Source of the DNA: Planctomyces sp. SH-PL62
Lineage (GTDB): Bacteria; Planctomycetota; Planctomycetia; Planctomycetales; Planctomycetaceae
Direction of reading: 5' to 3'
DNA length: 64,000 bases
NCBI GenBank assembly: GCA_945893075.1
Contig: CAMDDX010000002.1
Coordinates: forward strand, 1-64,000
Below, piece by piece: positions 10,175-25,665 of the stretch (the first letter of the stretch is position 1; each line of letters begins with the position of its first letter). A program made the position numbers and the translations under genes. The notes beneath the pieces were generated by a model. That model did no database searches and was not told the DNA's origin. It saw only the letters and a list, made by a program, of their open reading frames with translations.

Positions 10175-13100
10175 CTACTGCTTCGGCGGGTTGGCCTCCT
10201 TCACGATCGCTCCGTGTTCGTCGCTCATCACGAGAACCGAAAACTTGCTGACGGCGTCGAGGTCGTTGGTGTTGAGGCTCGAATAGTCGAAGCGGCCGCG
10301 GAGGTCGGTGTAGCCGTCTTTGTAGAACCGCGATGAGCCGTCCGGGCGTTGGGCGTAGACCTTCACGTATGCCTTCGCGATCGGCTTGTTGGTCGTCGCG
10401 TGCGTGACTTTTACTTGGCCGTAGTTCTCGATGACCTGCACGGTCAGCGAGTTCGAGTAGTACGCCTGCGTCTTCGTCTGGCCGCCGCCGGTGATCTCGA
10501 CGAGCACGTTTTTGTTGTGCAGGTCTTTCGGCAGTTCGACCTTCTTCGACCCTTGAGTCACTTCGGTCTGCGCTCGGCGCGGGTCTCCCGACCCCGCCGC
10601 TTCGCTGGACCGAAGGTCTCCATTCTTCTCATCGACGCTGGAATCGCCGCCGCCGTTCGCTGCGGGAGACCTGCGGTCGGGGTCAGCGGCGGGGTCAGGA
10701 GACCCGCGCCGAGCGCTCAGTTTGCGATCCGCCAGCGCGACCGTGTCCACGCGGTTGGGTTGGATCAGGCTGAATTGGCCGCTGAATTGTTGGACGAAGG
10801 GGTTGCGGCTGAAGAGCAATTCGACATCCATCAGGTAGTAGCTGACTTTGACCTCGCCGAGGTTCTGGTGGTTGATTGTGAGCTGTTTCGCCTCGACGGT
10901 GAAGTCGAAGTTCGGGTCGGTCGCGGCGAGTTGTGTTTGGTCTTGGTTGCGGTCTTCGGTGTCGATCTTCTTCGGGCCGGCTCCGTCGATCTCGTCGAGC
11001 TGGGCCTTGATCGAGGCGAACGCTTGTCGCCAGCGGTCCACCGGGTAGTCGGTGTATTTGGTGGCGATGGCTCGCGCGAGCTTCGGGTTGTCGGTGAAGA
11101 AGTCGAGATACGCCTGGAAGTAGTCGTATTGCAGCCGAGTCGGCAGACGCTCCGGGTTCACGCGAGCGAACGTCGTCAGCGATTCCTCGATGCGGTCCTG
11201 CAACAGCAGGTCGTAGGTGACGACCATCAGGTCATCGTCGGTCAGGCTGCGTTGGTAGGAAAACTCGCGCAGCGAGCGGTGATATTGCTCGTTGAACTTC
11301 GCGTTGACGATCTGGCGTTGCTGGCCGAGCCGATGGGCTCGCGCGTTGACCAGCGGTTTGTAGTCGAGGTGCTCGTAGCTGCGACGCGCGACCGGGTCGA
11401 TGGTCAGCATCGCGCTGACCAGCCGGCCCCCGCACTCGTTGACGAGTCCGTCGCTGTGTTGCAGGAACTCGCGAGTCGCGGCGACGTGGTTGTGCTTCAG
11501 GCCGTAAGACCACAGCGTCATGTTGAAAGCGTGCCGCGTGCTCAACAGCGAGATCGCAGCATCAAAGAACTTCGCGTCGTGCATCCGCCACGCCATGCGG
11601 TCGAGGTTCAGACCGTGGACGTTGTGGCCGTTCAAGAACTTCAGGCAGTCGTCGGCCGAGGCGTATTGCGAGACGTAATCCCAACTCTCGGTGTCGATCT
11701 TGGTCGGCTTGTCCACGACGTTGAAGGTGCTCGGCGTCGCGAACGCGATCAGCTCGCCGTTCTTCGCGACGTGAATCGGGAAGTGCGGGAACTGCCCGGC
11801 GGCCGGGAAGTAGAAGAAGTAGTCCAGCGTCTGAGTGTGATACGGCTGCAAGTCCACATGCACGCTCTTGGTCGGCTGGCCGTTGGCGACGGGGATCGCT
11901 CCTTGCGGCACTTGCAGTAGCACGGTCAGCTTCTGCCGAGCGGACGTCGGGTTCGTGACGACCACTTGGCAGCCATAGACGGTGTGAATGACGAACTCGT
12001 CGGCGACGTACTTGTCGATCTGCTCGCCGTTTTCCTGGCGATGCCGGTCGCCGTGCCGGAAGAAATTCTGGCTGACGAGGATCGGCACCTTATCGGCGGC
12101 GGGCTGAGCGGCTTTGACCTCTTCATGGAAGACGATCATCGGGCTGCCGGCCGCGAGCGTCATCTGCGGGCCCTCGAATTTCGATTCATGCTTCGCCGGC
12201 TCGAACGGCAGATCGAGCACCGCCAGCGCGAGCATCATCTCCGAGAAGTTGCGGCTCGCGTCCGCGATGTTCGTGCTGAGGAACGGCTTCGTCGCATCAT
12301 GCTGAGCGTAGTCACGCCAGAACGAGTTGACCGTGATGAGAGCGGGATTCTGCTCGGCGATGGCGAGGTGGTAGTAGTTGTTCTCGGCCCATTCCTTGGT
12401 CGGGTCCATCTTGCGGTAAAGCTGCCGGACATCGGCTCGGCTGTACGCTAAGAAGTGCTCCGCTTTATCGCCAAGCTTCCCGCCGTCCATGTCCTCGTCA
12501 GTCAATTCTCCATTCCTGTTCGAGTCCTTCTTATCAGCGGCGCGTCGGGAGCGTTCAGCCATCGGCTTGCCATCGCGTTCGAGTCCGCGTTTGAGGCGAT
12601 CCACGCCGGCTTCTTCCTTGGCCTTCTCGCGAAGTCCTAGTTGCTGCTTGCCAGCCTTCTTGGCTTCGGCTTGTTCGCCCGCCATCCCCCCCCCAAATCC
12701 GCCGAGTGTTCGATGCGGCCGAGATGCTCCAGCAACCGCGCCGCCAGCAGCGGACGGAGCCGATTCGCTGTTGAGTTGAGTTGGCTCGAACATCACTTCC
12801 GATTCCTTCAGTTGCCGACCGAGATTCAACTTCAAGCCGAGGCCGTCGTCGGTCTCCAGCGAACTCCCCTTCGCCGCCGTGTCGAACAGCAACAAGAACC
12901 GGTCGATGTTCGACGGCTGCAACTTGAACAGCTCGTCGATGTGCCGCGAGGTCTTCGGTCCCTCGCCGTTGATGTGCTGGGCGAGGAACACTCGCTCGGC
13001 AACGTTGAGCTGCCCGTGAGACCACGGTTGCAGGAACGGATCAACCTTGTCGTCCAGCAGCCAGCGGTCGAGGAACGTCTTATCCTTCTTGTTCGCGAGG

Positions 13101-16100
13101 TACGGCTTCACCACCGCGTTGAAGAACTTCGGATCTTTCTTCGCGAGGAACACATTCAACTCGTGGCAGGCGAACTTCGAGTATTTCTCCTTCTGCTCTT
13201 CCGGCTTGAGCTTCGGCCAGTTGAGCAGGAACGAGAACTCGGCCAACTTCGGATCGTGCGTCAGCGTCGTGAACAGCAGATAAACCCGCGCGAGACTGTC
13301 ATACGCCTCGAACTTAGACGTGGCGATGTCCGCCAACGTAAACGGCTGCCCGGCCCCGACCAGACTGATGCGCTTCTGCTGCGTGAAGTGCTTCTTCGGA
13401 TCAAGCCCATTCGCCAACCGCAAATCAATGAAGTGCGACTTCGGCTCGTCCAGCGCGACGCTCCGCCACGTCGTGCTCAGCGGATCGCAGGCGACGACAT
13501 GCAGATGCTGATGCGCACCAAGCAGATCGCGTTTCAACACGATCTTGCCATCCTTGTCCGGCACAAGGTTCACAAACACGGCCGACGCTTCCGCCAGGAA
13601 GTCGAGATTTGCGAAGTCACCGCCGCGTGCGACACCGGCCGCTAGCAATTCGTCGCGAGCCATCGCGCTGGCCGGCGGCGGACCCTTGGCAGCGAAGTCA
13701 TCGCCAACCGCCGCGATCTGCTCGCCGGTCTCGGTCGAACGCAGCACCCACGGATTGAGCAGCAGCGATGGCCGCTCCAGCGTGTTGCCCGGAAACTTCC
13801 GCGCGTACTTGCGGTCGATGATGTAGCGGTACTCGTCGCCGATGTTGCGGCCCGCGAGATACACCGACTCGGCCGGCGACGTGCGGATCGCATACGGCTC
13901 GGACTGCGAAACCTTCGCGAGATGATTTCCTGCCGCGTACGCCGGAGCGAACCGCGTCGCAAACAAATGCACGCGAGCAAACTTGTTAGCGTTGCTGAGC
14001 TGGATGACGAGATCCTTGTCGTCCGCTTTGACGCTCTCAATCTGCAACGCCTTGAGCGGCTTCGTTTCAAGCTGCCGCACATTGCCAAGCACATAGCCAT
14101 GCTTCGCCTCGCCGGGAGCGATGCGAATGCGGACGTGCCGATTCAACGACTTCAACCACAGGTCGTAGTCTCCTGATTTCAATCCGCTGATCGTGAGGAG
14201 TCCGTTCTTGATTGACAGGTTTTTGTTCCGGTCGGCAACAAACGAATCGCCGCGAAGTTCGAGAAGGGAGACCTGCGGTAATCCAAGCTTGAATTCATCA
14301 TCATCTGAGGAGCCCCAACTCAGGTACGGCAGAGTCAGCGCTTCGCCGACTTGGCCGTGCAGTGATTGCAGATAGGTGTGCTCGTCTGGCCGAATCGGCC
14401 AAGCGTGCTGAGTTCCTTCGGGACTGGTCGCTGTGATCGCGACGATGTCTACAAGGTGGCCGAGTGACACTCGGCCAGTCTTGTCGGACTTAAACGTCAA
14501 ATGCTTCGGGTCGCGGAAGTCGCGATGCTTGACCACGATTTGTATTGGCCGCGACGTCTTCGGCTCGCCCGTCTTGCCGAGCAGTTCGACGAAGTAGCCG
14601 CTCGCCGTGCGCAGCAAATGCAGGTCTTCGATCTTGTCCGTCCGGTCCATCTCGTTGAGCGCGAACGACTCGTTTGCGGCCAGCGCGATCGTCTGATTCG
14701 TGCTGAGCACTTTGACCTGCCCGATCAACTGGAAGCTCAACGCCTGCACGCGCGGCGGGACAGAAAACTCGTGCGTCGATTCGCGGTCCTCGAACAATTT
14801 GAAATTCGGAATCTCAGTCGAGGACGCCACGCCGTCATGATCGGTCGAAACGATTTGCAGTTTGACTTGCTCCAGCAACTTCGTGCTGACCGGCGTCCCG
14901 TTCAGCGTGAGTTGCGGCCGAACGACAACCGTCGCCTTCTTGCGACTCAGCAGCGATTCGCGATCGACAAAGATGCCGGCCGAGAGTGCGAACGCTTCGC
15001 CTTCGTGTTGGAAGTAATCGAGGCAGGCATATTCGTGGGATAGGCTTCCAGCCTGTCGTTTTTCTTTGTCGTCTTCCTTCGACAGGCTGGAAGCCTGTCC
15101 CACGAGGACCACCGGCTGTCGGCTCGGCTGATGCGTGAACGGGACGATGATCTCGCCGGACTTGTCGGCGACGTACTCGTGCCCGCTCAGCAGGATGCGA
15201 GCGTCATCGACTTTCTGATTCTTCTCGTCGAGGATCGTGAAGACTTGCCCGGCGGTTCCGGTCTTCGCGAGGAATTTGAGTTTGCCTTTGCGAATCAGCG
15301 CCCGGCTGCTGCGGCCGTTGCCGATGAAATCGACGACGTACACGCCCGGCTTCTTCAGTTCGGGGAACTCGAAGCGGCGGCGGACTCGGCGGAACGATGT
15401 GTCGTTGTAGGTGTGTGTGGTCTCGCGATTGGCGACCAGGCCGTCGAGGTTCACGTCGGTGTCCACTTCGCGCAGTTGCTCGCGGTAGAAATTCTTGGTG
15501 TTGATCTCGAAGACCTTCACGATCAGCGTGCCGACGCTCTTGACGTGCAGGTCCAGCGCAACCGGCTCATCGGCCGAGTAGGTCGTGCGGTTCGTCGGAT
15601 CGAATTCGATCTCGACCCGCTGTTTGAGTTGCTGGAAGAGTTCGGCAGGCAGCATCGCGGCCCATTGCTCCGGCTCGCCGAGTCCGTTGAGGATCTTCGT
15701 TTCGGCGAACAGATGCTTGAGATAGATGTCGTTGATGAACGGCTCGAATTCCTTCGGGTTCGCAGCGTCCAACAAGAAATGTTGCAGATAGCTGCGGACG
15801 AGCGGCTCATCATTCGCGACCGGAGGCAGCAGCGACCCCGGACGCAAGTCGATGCTGACGTCAGCGGGGAATTGCTTCCGCGCCTGCGATTCGGCCATCG
15901 CCTTCGACAGGTACCCGACCGGCCGAGGCAATTGCAGGTATGCCAAGAAGCGATCCTTATCGAGCTTGCCGAGCGACCGATCCAGCCACAACCGGTGATA
16001 CAGCGTCTGCGCCTTGAGCGAGTTCTGCACCGGCGGCAATTTCGCGGCGAACGCCGACAACCGATCGAGATACGCCGTCATCGCCTTCGAGTCGTGCTGC

Positions 16101-16870
16101 CAATCTTCATCCGGCCCCGGCTGCAATCGGACCAGCGACGCGACGACCCAATGCTGATTGGTGATGAGGTCCGGCTTCGACTTCAGCAACTCATCAAGCT
16201 GCGCCTGCGTCAGCAACCGATGAATGTTGAACTGCCCGAACCCGCCGGAGTTCGGATGCCCGAAGTCGTCGAGGATCAACTTCGTCAGCGCCGCGTAATC
16301 CGGCCGAGCCAATCGCGAGATCAAATGCCGCCGCCGATCCCCGTCCAGCTTTTCGTTGACCAGCCAATCGAATGACGCATCCGTGAAGCCTTCAGTATTC
16401 GGCTGCTGCAAGGCTTGCTGCATCAACGTTGCGCGCGTGATCCACTGTGGATCGAGCTTCGTCGGCAGGTTCGGCTCGACGCCGAGTTCTTCCTTCTGAT
16501 GCCCGAAGTTCACCCCCAGCTTGTTGCGCAGGAACTCCAACGTCTTCTGAGGATTCTTGTCGTAGGTCAGCAATGCCTGCCGCGCGAGGATCTCGTTGAC
16601 GCGCTGCGTGTGCCCGATCTTCTGAATCCACTGCGTGACCAGCGGTTCGACCTTGTCGAACTGCTCGGCCTGCTGCGCGTGCAGGCAGTGGAAGTAATAA
16701 AAGTCTTCCGTCCCCGGCACGAGCTGCTTGAGCGGCACCGCTCGATCCGGCGCGAGGGCGAAGTCCTCGATGAAGTTGATCTCACCGGCACGAGTCTGTT
16801 CGATCCCCACCGTTCCGATACCAATTGTCAAAGTCACGCCGACCGCTCGAAGCCAATGAGACCATCGCAT
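10175..16870 (-). CDS. very large secreted protein, possibly alpha-2-macroglobulin/MG-domain related
   Basis: Continuous ORF over 2200 aa with signal peptide (MRWSHWLRAVGVTLTIGIGTVGIEQTRAG); MG-like beta-rich segments (YSADEPVALDLHVKSVGTLIVKVFEINTKNFYREQL); C-terminal carboxypeptidase-regulatory-like segment. Confidence 0.8.
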   Translation of the reverse strand: MRWSHWLRAVGVTLTIGIGTVGIEQTRAGEINFIEDFALAPDRAVPLKQLVPGTEDFYYFHCLHAQQAEQFDKVEPLVTQWIQKIGHTQRVNEILARQALLTYDKNPQKTLEFLRNKLGVNFGHQKEELGVEPNLPTKLDPQWITRATLMQQALQQPNTEGFTDASFDWLVNEKLDGDRRRHLISRLARPDYAALTKLILDDFGHPNSGGFGQFNIHRLLTQAQLDELLKSKPDLITNQHWVVASLVRLQPGPDEDWQHDSKAMTAYLDRLSAFAAKLPPVQNSLKAQTLYHRLWLDRSLGKLDKDRFLAYLQLPRPVGYLSKAMAESQARKQFPADVSIDLRPGSLLPPVANDEPLVRSYLQHFLLDAANPKEFEPFINDIYLKHLFAETKILNGLGEPEQWAAMLPAELFQQLKQRVEIEFDPTNRTTYSADEPVALDLHVKSVGTLIVKVFEINTKNFYREQLREVDTDVNLDGLVANRETTHTYNDTSFRRVRRRFEFPELKKPGVYVVDFIGNGRSSRALIRKGKLKFLAKTGTAGQVFTILDEKNQKVDDARILLSGHEYVADKSGEIIVPFTHQPSRQPVVLVGQASSLSKEDDKEKRQAGSLSHEYACLDYFQHEGEAFALSAGIFVDRESLLSRKKATVVVRPQLTLNGTPVSTKLLEQVKLQIVSTDHDGVASSTEIPNFKLFEDRESTHEFSVPPRVQALSFQLIGQVKVLSTNQTIALAANESFALNEMDRTDKIEDLHLLRTASGYFVELLGKTGEPKTSRPIQIVVKHRDFRDPKHLTFKSDKTGRVSLGHLVDIVAITATSPEGTQHAWPIRPDEHTYLQSLHGQVGEALTLPYLSWGSSDDDEFKLGLPQVSLLELRGDSFVADRNKNLSIKNGLLTISGLKSGDYDLWLKSLNRHVRIRIAPGEAKHGYVLGNVRQLETKPLKALQIESVKADDKDLVIQLSNANKFARVHLFATRFAPAYAAGNHLAKVSQSEPYAIRTSPAESVYLAGRNIGDEYRYIIDRKYARKFPGNTLERPSLLLNPWVLRSTETGEQIAAVGDDFAAKGPPPASAMARDELLAAGVARGGDFANLDFLAEASAVFVNLVPDKDGKIVLKRDLLGAHQHLHVVACDPLSTTWRSVALDEPKSHFIDLRLANGLDPKKHFTQQKRISLVGAGQPFTLADIATSKFEAYDSLARVYLLFTTLTHDPKLAEFSFLLNWPKLKPEEQKEKYSKFACHELNVFLAKKDPKFFNAVVKPYLANKKDKTFLDRWLLDDKVDPFLQPWSHGQLNVAERVFLAQHINGEGPKTSRHIDELFKLQPSNIDRFLLLFDTAAKGSSLETDDGLGLKLNLGRQLKESEVMFEPTQLNSESAPSAAGGAVAGASRPHRTLGGFGGGMAGEQAEAKKAGKQQLGLREKAKEEAGVDRLKRGLERDGKPMAERSRRAADKKDSNRNGELTDEDMDGGKLGDKAEHFLAYSRADVRQLYRKMDPTKEWAENNYYHLAIAEQNPALITVNSFWRDYAQHDATKPFLSTNIADASRNFSEMMLALAVLDLPFEPAKHESKFEGPQMTLAAGSPMIVFHEEVKAAQPAADKVPILVSQNFFRHGDRHRQENGEQIDKYVADEFVIHTVYGCQVVVTNPTSARQKLTVLLQVPQGAIPVANGQPTKSVHVDLQPYHTQTLDYFFYFPAAGQFPHFPIHVAKNGELIAFATPSTFNVVDKPTKIDTESWDYVSQYASADDCLKFLNGHNVHGLNLDRMAWRMHDAKFFDAAISLLSTRHAFNMTLWSYGLKHNHVAATREFLQHSDGLVNECGGRLVSAMLTIDPVARRSYEHLDYKPLVNARAHRLGQQRQIVNAKFNEQYHRSLREFSYQRSLTDDDLMVVTYDLLLQDRIEESLTTFARVNPERLPTRLQYDYFQAYLDFFTDNPKLARAIATKYTDYPVDRWRQAFASIKAQLDEIDGAGPKKIDTEDRNQDQTQLAATDPNFDFTVEAKQLTINHQNLGEVKVSYYLMDVELLFSRNPFVQQFSGQFSLIQPNRVDTVALADRKLSARRGSPDPAADPDRRSPAANGGGDSSVDEKNGDLRSSEAAGSGDPRRAQTEVTQGSKKVELPKDLHNKNVLVEITGGGQTKTQAYYSNSLTVQVIENYGQVKVTHATTNKPIAKAYVKVYAQRPDGSSRFYKDGYTDLRGRFDYSSLNTNDLDAVSKFSVLVMSDEHGAIVKEANPPKQ
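10570..10716. repeat. inverted repeat inside the 2.2-kaa coding sequence
   Basis: 52-bp arms 10570-10621 and 10665-10716, about 45/52; encodes SARRGSPDPAADPDRRSP...DLRSSEAAGSGDPRRAQ in frame. Confidence 0.9.
15034..15104. repeat. inverted repeat inside the 2.2-kaa coding sequence
   Basis: CGTGGGATAGGCTTCCAGCCTGTCG / CGACAGGCTGGAAGCCTGTCCCACG, 24/25; encodes LVGQASSLSKEDDKEKRQAGSLSHE in frame. Confidence 0.92.
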
Positions 16871-17352
16871 GGGAACCTCGCTGAAAAGTTGATGACGGGT
16901 GAATGGAGAGACCATCCGCGCAGATTGTGAGTCGCCTCAGAACAGGGACGTGCCAAGAGGCGGTCGCCTTAGGAAAAGTTCCCGCGGATTCTACAAAGGG
17001 ACCGAAAGAAGTACCCAGCCACGCGGTGTTTCAAAGTGCTCAGTCATCAGCCGTGACCGGCCGATGGCCGTCCGCCGGATTCCGATCGCCGTGATTCTTG
17101 TTCCGAAGAATCCCATGCGGCATTGCGTCGTGGTGATCCGTGACATCCGCGTCATCCGTGTGCTCTTCAGGGATTGCGCGGCCTGGAGAGAACACGGATC
17201 ACACAGATGACACGGATGCGGTCGGAGCCTCCTGACGCTGATGGTTTGCCAATTCCCAACCGCAGTTCAAGTTGATTGACGCTCCGCCGCTGAGATCGCG
17301 ATTATCCGGTCGCTCACCGAGTTTCGTTTCACGATCTTTTTCTGAGGCCCAC

Positions 17353-18834
17353 ATGTCCGATTTGCCGTCCCCCACTGAAACCCCGGAACCGCATCGTTTG
17401 GAAGCCGCTCGGTTGGAAAAACTGCACAAGCTCGAAGCGCTGGGCATCGATCCCTGGGGACAACGATTTGATGGGCACATCGGGATCGGGACCGCTCGCG
17501 ACAAGTGCCCCGCCGAGTACGGCTCGGACGGCGAGACGGTGCGCGTCGCCGGTCGCATCATGCTTCAGAACGATCGTGGCAAACTAAAATTCTTTCACAT
17601 TCAGGACGCCACCGGTCGCATCCAGTTGATGATCTCGAAGAAGGATGTGCCGGAGACGACCTGGCAGGCGATTGAGCAACTCGATCTCGGCGACCTCGTC
17701 GGCATCGACGGCCGGCTGCGAGTCACCAAGACCGGCGAGAAGACGATCTTCGTCGAGCAGCTCACGCCACTATGCAAATCGCTGGCGACTCCTCCGGAGA
17801 AATTCCACGGAGCACACGACATCGAGATGCTCTTGCGGCACCGCTACATCGACATGATCTACAACGAGGGGGTGCTCGACCGGCTGCTGAAGCGGACGAA
17901 AATCATCAGTTCGATTCGCGCGACCTTGGCTGGCCACGGCTACGTCGAGGCGGAGACTCCCGTGTTGCACGCGATCGCGGGCGGTGCGGCGGCGCGGCCG
18001 TTCGTCACGCATCACAACGCGCTCGACATCAATCTGTATCTGCGGATCGCGCTGGAACTGCATCTCAAGCGACTGATGGTCGGCGGCATCGAGCGGGTCT
18101 ACGAGATCGGCCGAGTCTTCCGCAACGAGGGGATCGACGCCACGCACAATCCCGAATTCACGATGATCGAGCTGTATCAAGCCTACGCGAACTACGAAGT
18201 GATGATGGACCTGTGCGAGCAGATCACCCTCGACGCCTCGCAGGCCGCCGGCAACGAGTCGCTCGTCGTGCCCTGGGGAGACAAGACGGTCGATCTGACG
18301 CCGCCGTGGCAGCGCTGCAAGTACGCCGACCTCTTCCGCGAACACGCCGGTTGCGACATGCACGACGCCGACGCCGTGCTGGCGAAAGCGAAGTCGCTGC
18401 ACATCGAAACCGCCGGCAAGCACCCGGATGTGCTCGTCAACGAAGTCTTCGAGGCGACGGTCGAAGATGCTCTTGAGGGCCCGGTCTTTGTCATAGACTA
18501 CCCGGCCTCGATGTGCCCGCTCACCAAACGGAAGAAATCCGATCCGAGCATCGCCGAACGATTTGAACTGTTCATCCACGGCCGCGAGATCGCGAACGCC
18601 TACACCGAACTCAACGACCCGCGTCTGCAAGAAGAGACCTTTCGCACCCAGCTTGCCGGTCAAGCGGAAGAGGACTCGATGGCCAAGATGGATCACGAGT
18701 TCGTCTACGCCCTGAAGGTCGGGATGCCTCCGGCCGGAGGCATGGGCATCGGCATCGACCGACTGGTCATGTTGCTGACAAACACGAATACGATCCGCGA
18801 TGTCATCGCCTTCCCGCTGTTGAAGCCGGAGTGA
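17353..18834 (+). CDS. lysS: lysine--tRNA ligase, class II
   Basis: OB-fold anticodon-binding region; class II motifs ([72 protein letters not shown]). Confidence 0.96.
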   Translation: MSDLPSPTETPEPHRLEAARLEKLHKLEALGIDPWGQRFDGHIGIGTARDKCPAEYGSDGETVRVAGRIMLQNDRGKLKFFHIQDATGRIQLMISKKDVPETTWQAIEQLDLGDLVGIDGRLRVTKTGEKTIFVEQLTPLCKSLATPPEKFHGAHDIEMLLRHRYIDMIYNEGVLDRLLKRTKIISSIRATLAGHGYVEAETPVLHAIAGGAAARPFVTHHNALDINLYLRIALELHLKRLMVGGIERVYEIGRVFRNEGIDATHNPEFTMIELYQAYANYEVMMDLCEQITLDASQAAGNESLVVPWGDKTVDLTPPWQRCKYADLFREHAGCDMHDADAVLAKAKSLHIETAGKHPDVLVNEVFEATVEDALEGPVFVIDYPASMCPLTKRKKSDPSIAERFELFIHGREIANAYTELNDPRLQEETFRTQLAGQAEEDSMAKMDHEFVYALKVGMPPAGGMGIGIDRLVMLLTNTNTIRDVIAFPLLKPE

Positions 18835-18870
18835 CGATCGCGGTCTGGCCATCTTTTTGAGGAGACAATC

Positions 18871-19584
18871 ATGTTCGCCATTCGGAATCGTTCGCTGATT
18901 GCAGTGTTGTCGATCGTGGTCTTGAGCGGTTTCGTCGTCTCGCGCGCGGAAGACAAGAAAGTCGAGAAGAAGGCCGAGCCGAAAACGAAGCGCGAGGTCA
19001 AACTCTTCAACGGCAAGGATCTCGACGGCTGGAAGAACTCGATGTTCGGCGGCGATGGCGAGATCACCGTTGAGGACGGCCAACTGATTCTTGACCGAGG
19101 CAACGAACTGACCGGCGTCACTTGGAAAGATGGGAAGACTCTGCCGAAGTTCAACTACGAGATTTCGCTGGAAGCTCAGCGCGTTGACGGCAGCGACTTC
19201 TTCTGCGGGCTGACGTTTCCGATCAAGGACGACCCGTGCAGCCTGATCCTTGGCGGTTGGGGCGGGACTGTCTGCGGGATCTCCAGTCTCGATTTCAAAG
19301 ACGCCTCGGAAAACGAGACGACGTTGTTTCGCGAATTCAAAAACGGTCAGTGGTACAAGATCCGCCTGCGAGTCTTGGAGAAGCGGCTGACCGCCTGGAT
19401 CGACGGAAAGGAAATCATCGACGTCGATCTGACGGGTAAAAAAATCGGCATCCGCAGCGAGGTCGATCCCAGCAAGCCGCTGGGATTCTGCTCGTATTCC
19501 ACGAAGGCCGCACTGCGAAACATCGTGCTGAAAGAAATCGAGCCTCCGAAGGAAAAACCGGCCGCGGCCGATTCTTCCAAGTAA
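18871..19584 (+). CDS. DUF1080 (3-keto-disaccharide hydrolase-like) secreted protein
   Basis: LFNGKDLDGWKNSMFGGDGEITVEDGQLIL; signal peptide; C-terminal NIVLKEI. Confidence 0.85.
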   Translation: MFAIRNRSLIAVLSIVVLSGFVVSRAEDKKVEKKAEPKTKREVKLFNGKDLDGWKNSMFGGDGEITVEDGQLILDRGNELTGVTWKDGKTLPKFNYEISLEAQRVDGSDFFCGLTFPIKDDPCSLILGGWGGTVCGISSLDFKDASENETTLFREFKNGQWYKIRLRVLEKRLTAWIDGKEIIDVDLTGKKIGIRSEVDPSKPLGFCSYSTKAALRNIVLKEIEPPKEKPAAADSSK

Positions 19585-19803
19585 GGGGCTTCCGGATGGT
19601 TCATTGCCGAAAAATCCTGGACTCGACAGTCGCTTTCTCCTGACGGGTTCGGGTACTCTGGCTGTCATTCTCCCTGAGCGGCTCGGCGGATCCGAGTTGG
19701 CTTGCGGAAACCCCGCCCCCTAGTCCCGCCAAATAGTTACCGGTTGAGCGTTCCGCGTCGGATGCGGAGTTCAACGACGGTCCTTTAAGAATGAGGTGTC
19801 GCG

Positions 19804-24936
<5,133 letters not shown>

Positions 24937-24973
24937 GACGCGATTGGTCGATCTGAGGAATCGAGGTGCCGTC

Positions 24974-25309
24974 ATGGTCACAATGACAAAGACTCCGAAA
25001 GCGGCGATCTTGGAAGTAGTTTCCAATCAACCCGACAATGCAACCTGGGATGAACTGCAATACCACATTCAAGTTCGCGAAGGGATCGAGCGTGGTCTTC
25101 GGCAAGTCGAGACCGGTGAACATCGAGACGCCGAAGACGTGTTTGATGAGTTGCTGAAAAAGGAAAACTGGTCCGAGTCCGATCATCGGCACTATGACGA
25201 AAGTGTTCTCGCTAAGTTGGAACACGCTCACGCCCAAGCCGAAGCCGGAATGTTGTACGATGAGGAGGAAGTCTTCGCCGAGTTGTTGTCGGACGAGGAC
25301 GTGGCATGA
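24974..25309 (+). CDS. putative antitoxin with internally repeated segment
   Basis: Small acidic ORF overlapping the ParE-like ORF by ATGA; two copies of a [E/D]xVF[D/A]ELL block. Confidence 0.6.
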   Translation: MVTMTKTPKAAILEVVSNQPDNATWDELQYHIQVREGIERGLRQVETGEHRDAEDVFDELLKKENWSESDHRHYDESVLAKLEHAHAQAEAGMLYDEEEVFAELLSDEDVA

Positions 25310-25602
25310 GCCGCAGTCGCTGGACTGAAGACGCGAAGGTGGACCTCGCCGAGATCAAAGCCCACATCGCCGATGATTCCAGGGAAAACGCGAAAAGGTT
25401 CATCAAACGAATTCGAGCGGCTGTCAAAGCCATTCACTTTCCAGAATCAGGCAGCCGCGTCCTTCAATTTGACAAAGTGGATCTGCGAGAGATTTACGTC
25501 GGAAACCATCGCGTGATCTATCGAGTTGTGAAAAATGAGATTTGGGTTTACCGAGTGATCCACGGAGCCAGACGGCTCCCGGACTCGCTCGGGCAACTCT
25601 AA
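25306..25602 (+). CDS. ParE/RelE-family toxin-like protein
   Basis: RWTEDAKVDLAEIKAHIAD...SGSRVLQFDKVDLREIYVGNHRVIYRVVKNEIWVYRVIHGARRLP. Confidence 0.88.
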   Translation: MSRSRWTEDAKVDLAEIKAHIADDSRENAKRFIKRIRAAVKAIHFPESGSRVLQFDKVDLREIYVGNHRVIYRVVKNEIWVYRVIHGARRLPDSLGQL

Positions 25603-25665
25603 GAGAATTTGAATCGTTCAAGCCCTTTCGAATGGTGGTCAGCATTTTCTTCAAAGGAAACAAAC

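Noticed and set aside
10349-11920. 523-aa plus-strand ORF (and 15131-16375, 414 aa) antisense to the giant gene
   Set aside because: Val/Arg/Glu-rich reverse-frame translations with no domain motifs; the minus-strand frame has a signal peptide and coherent domains.
17770-19668. 632-aa minus-strand ORF across lysS and DUF1080
   Set aside because: Antisense to two confidently identified genes.
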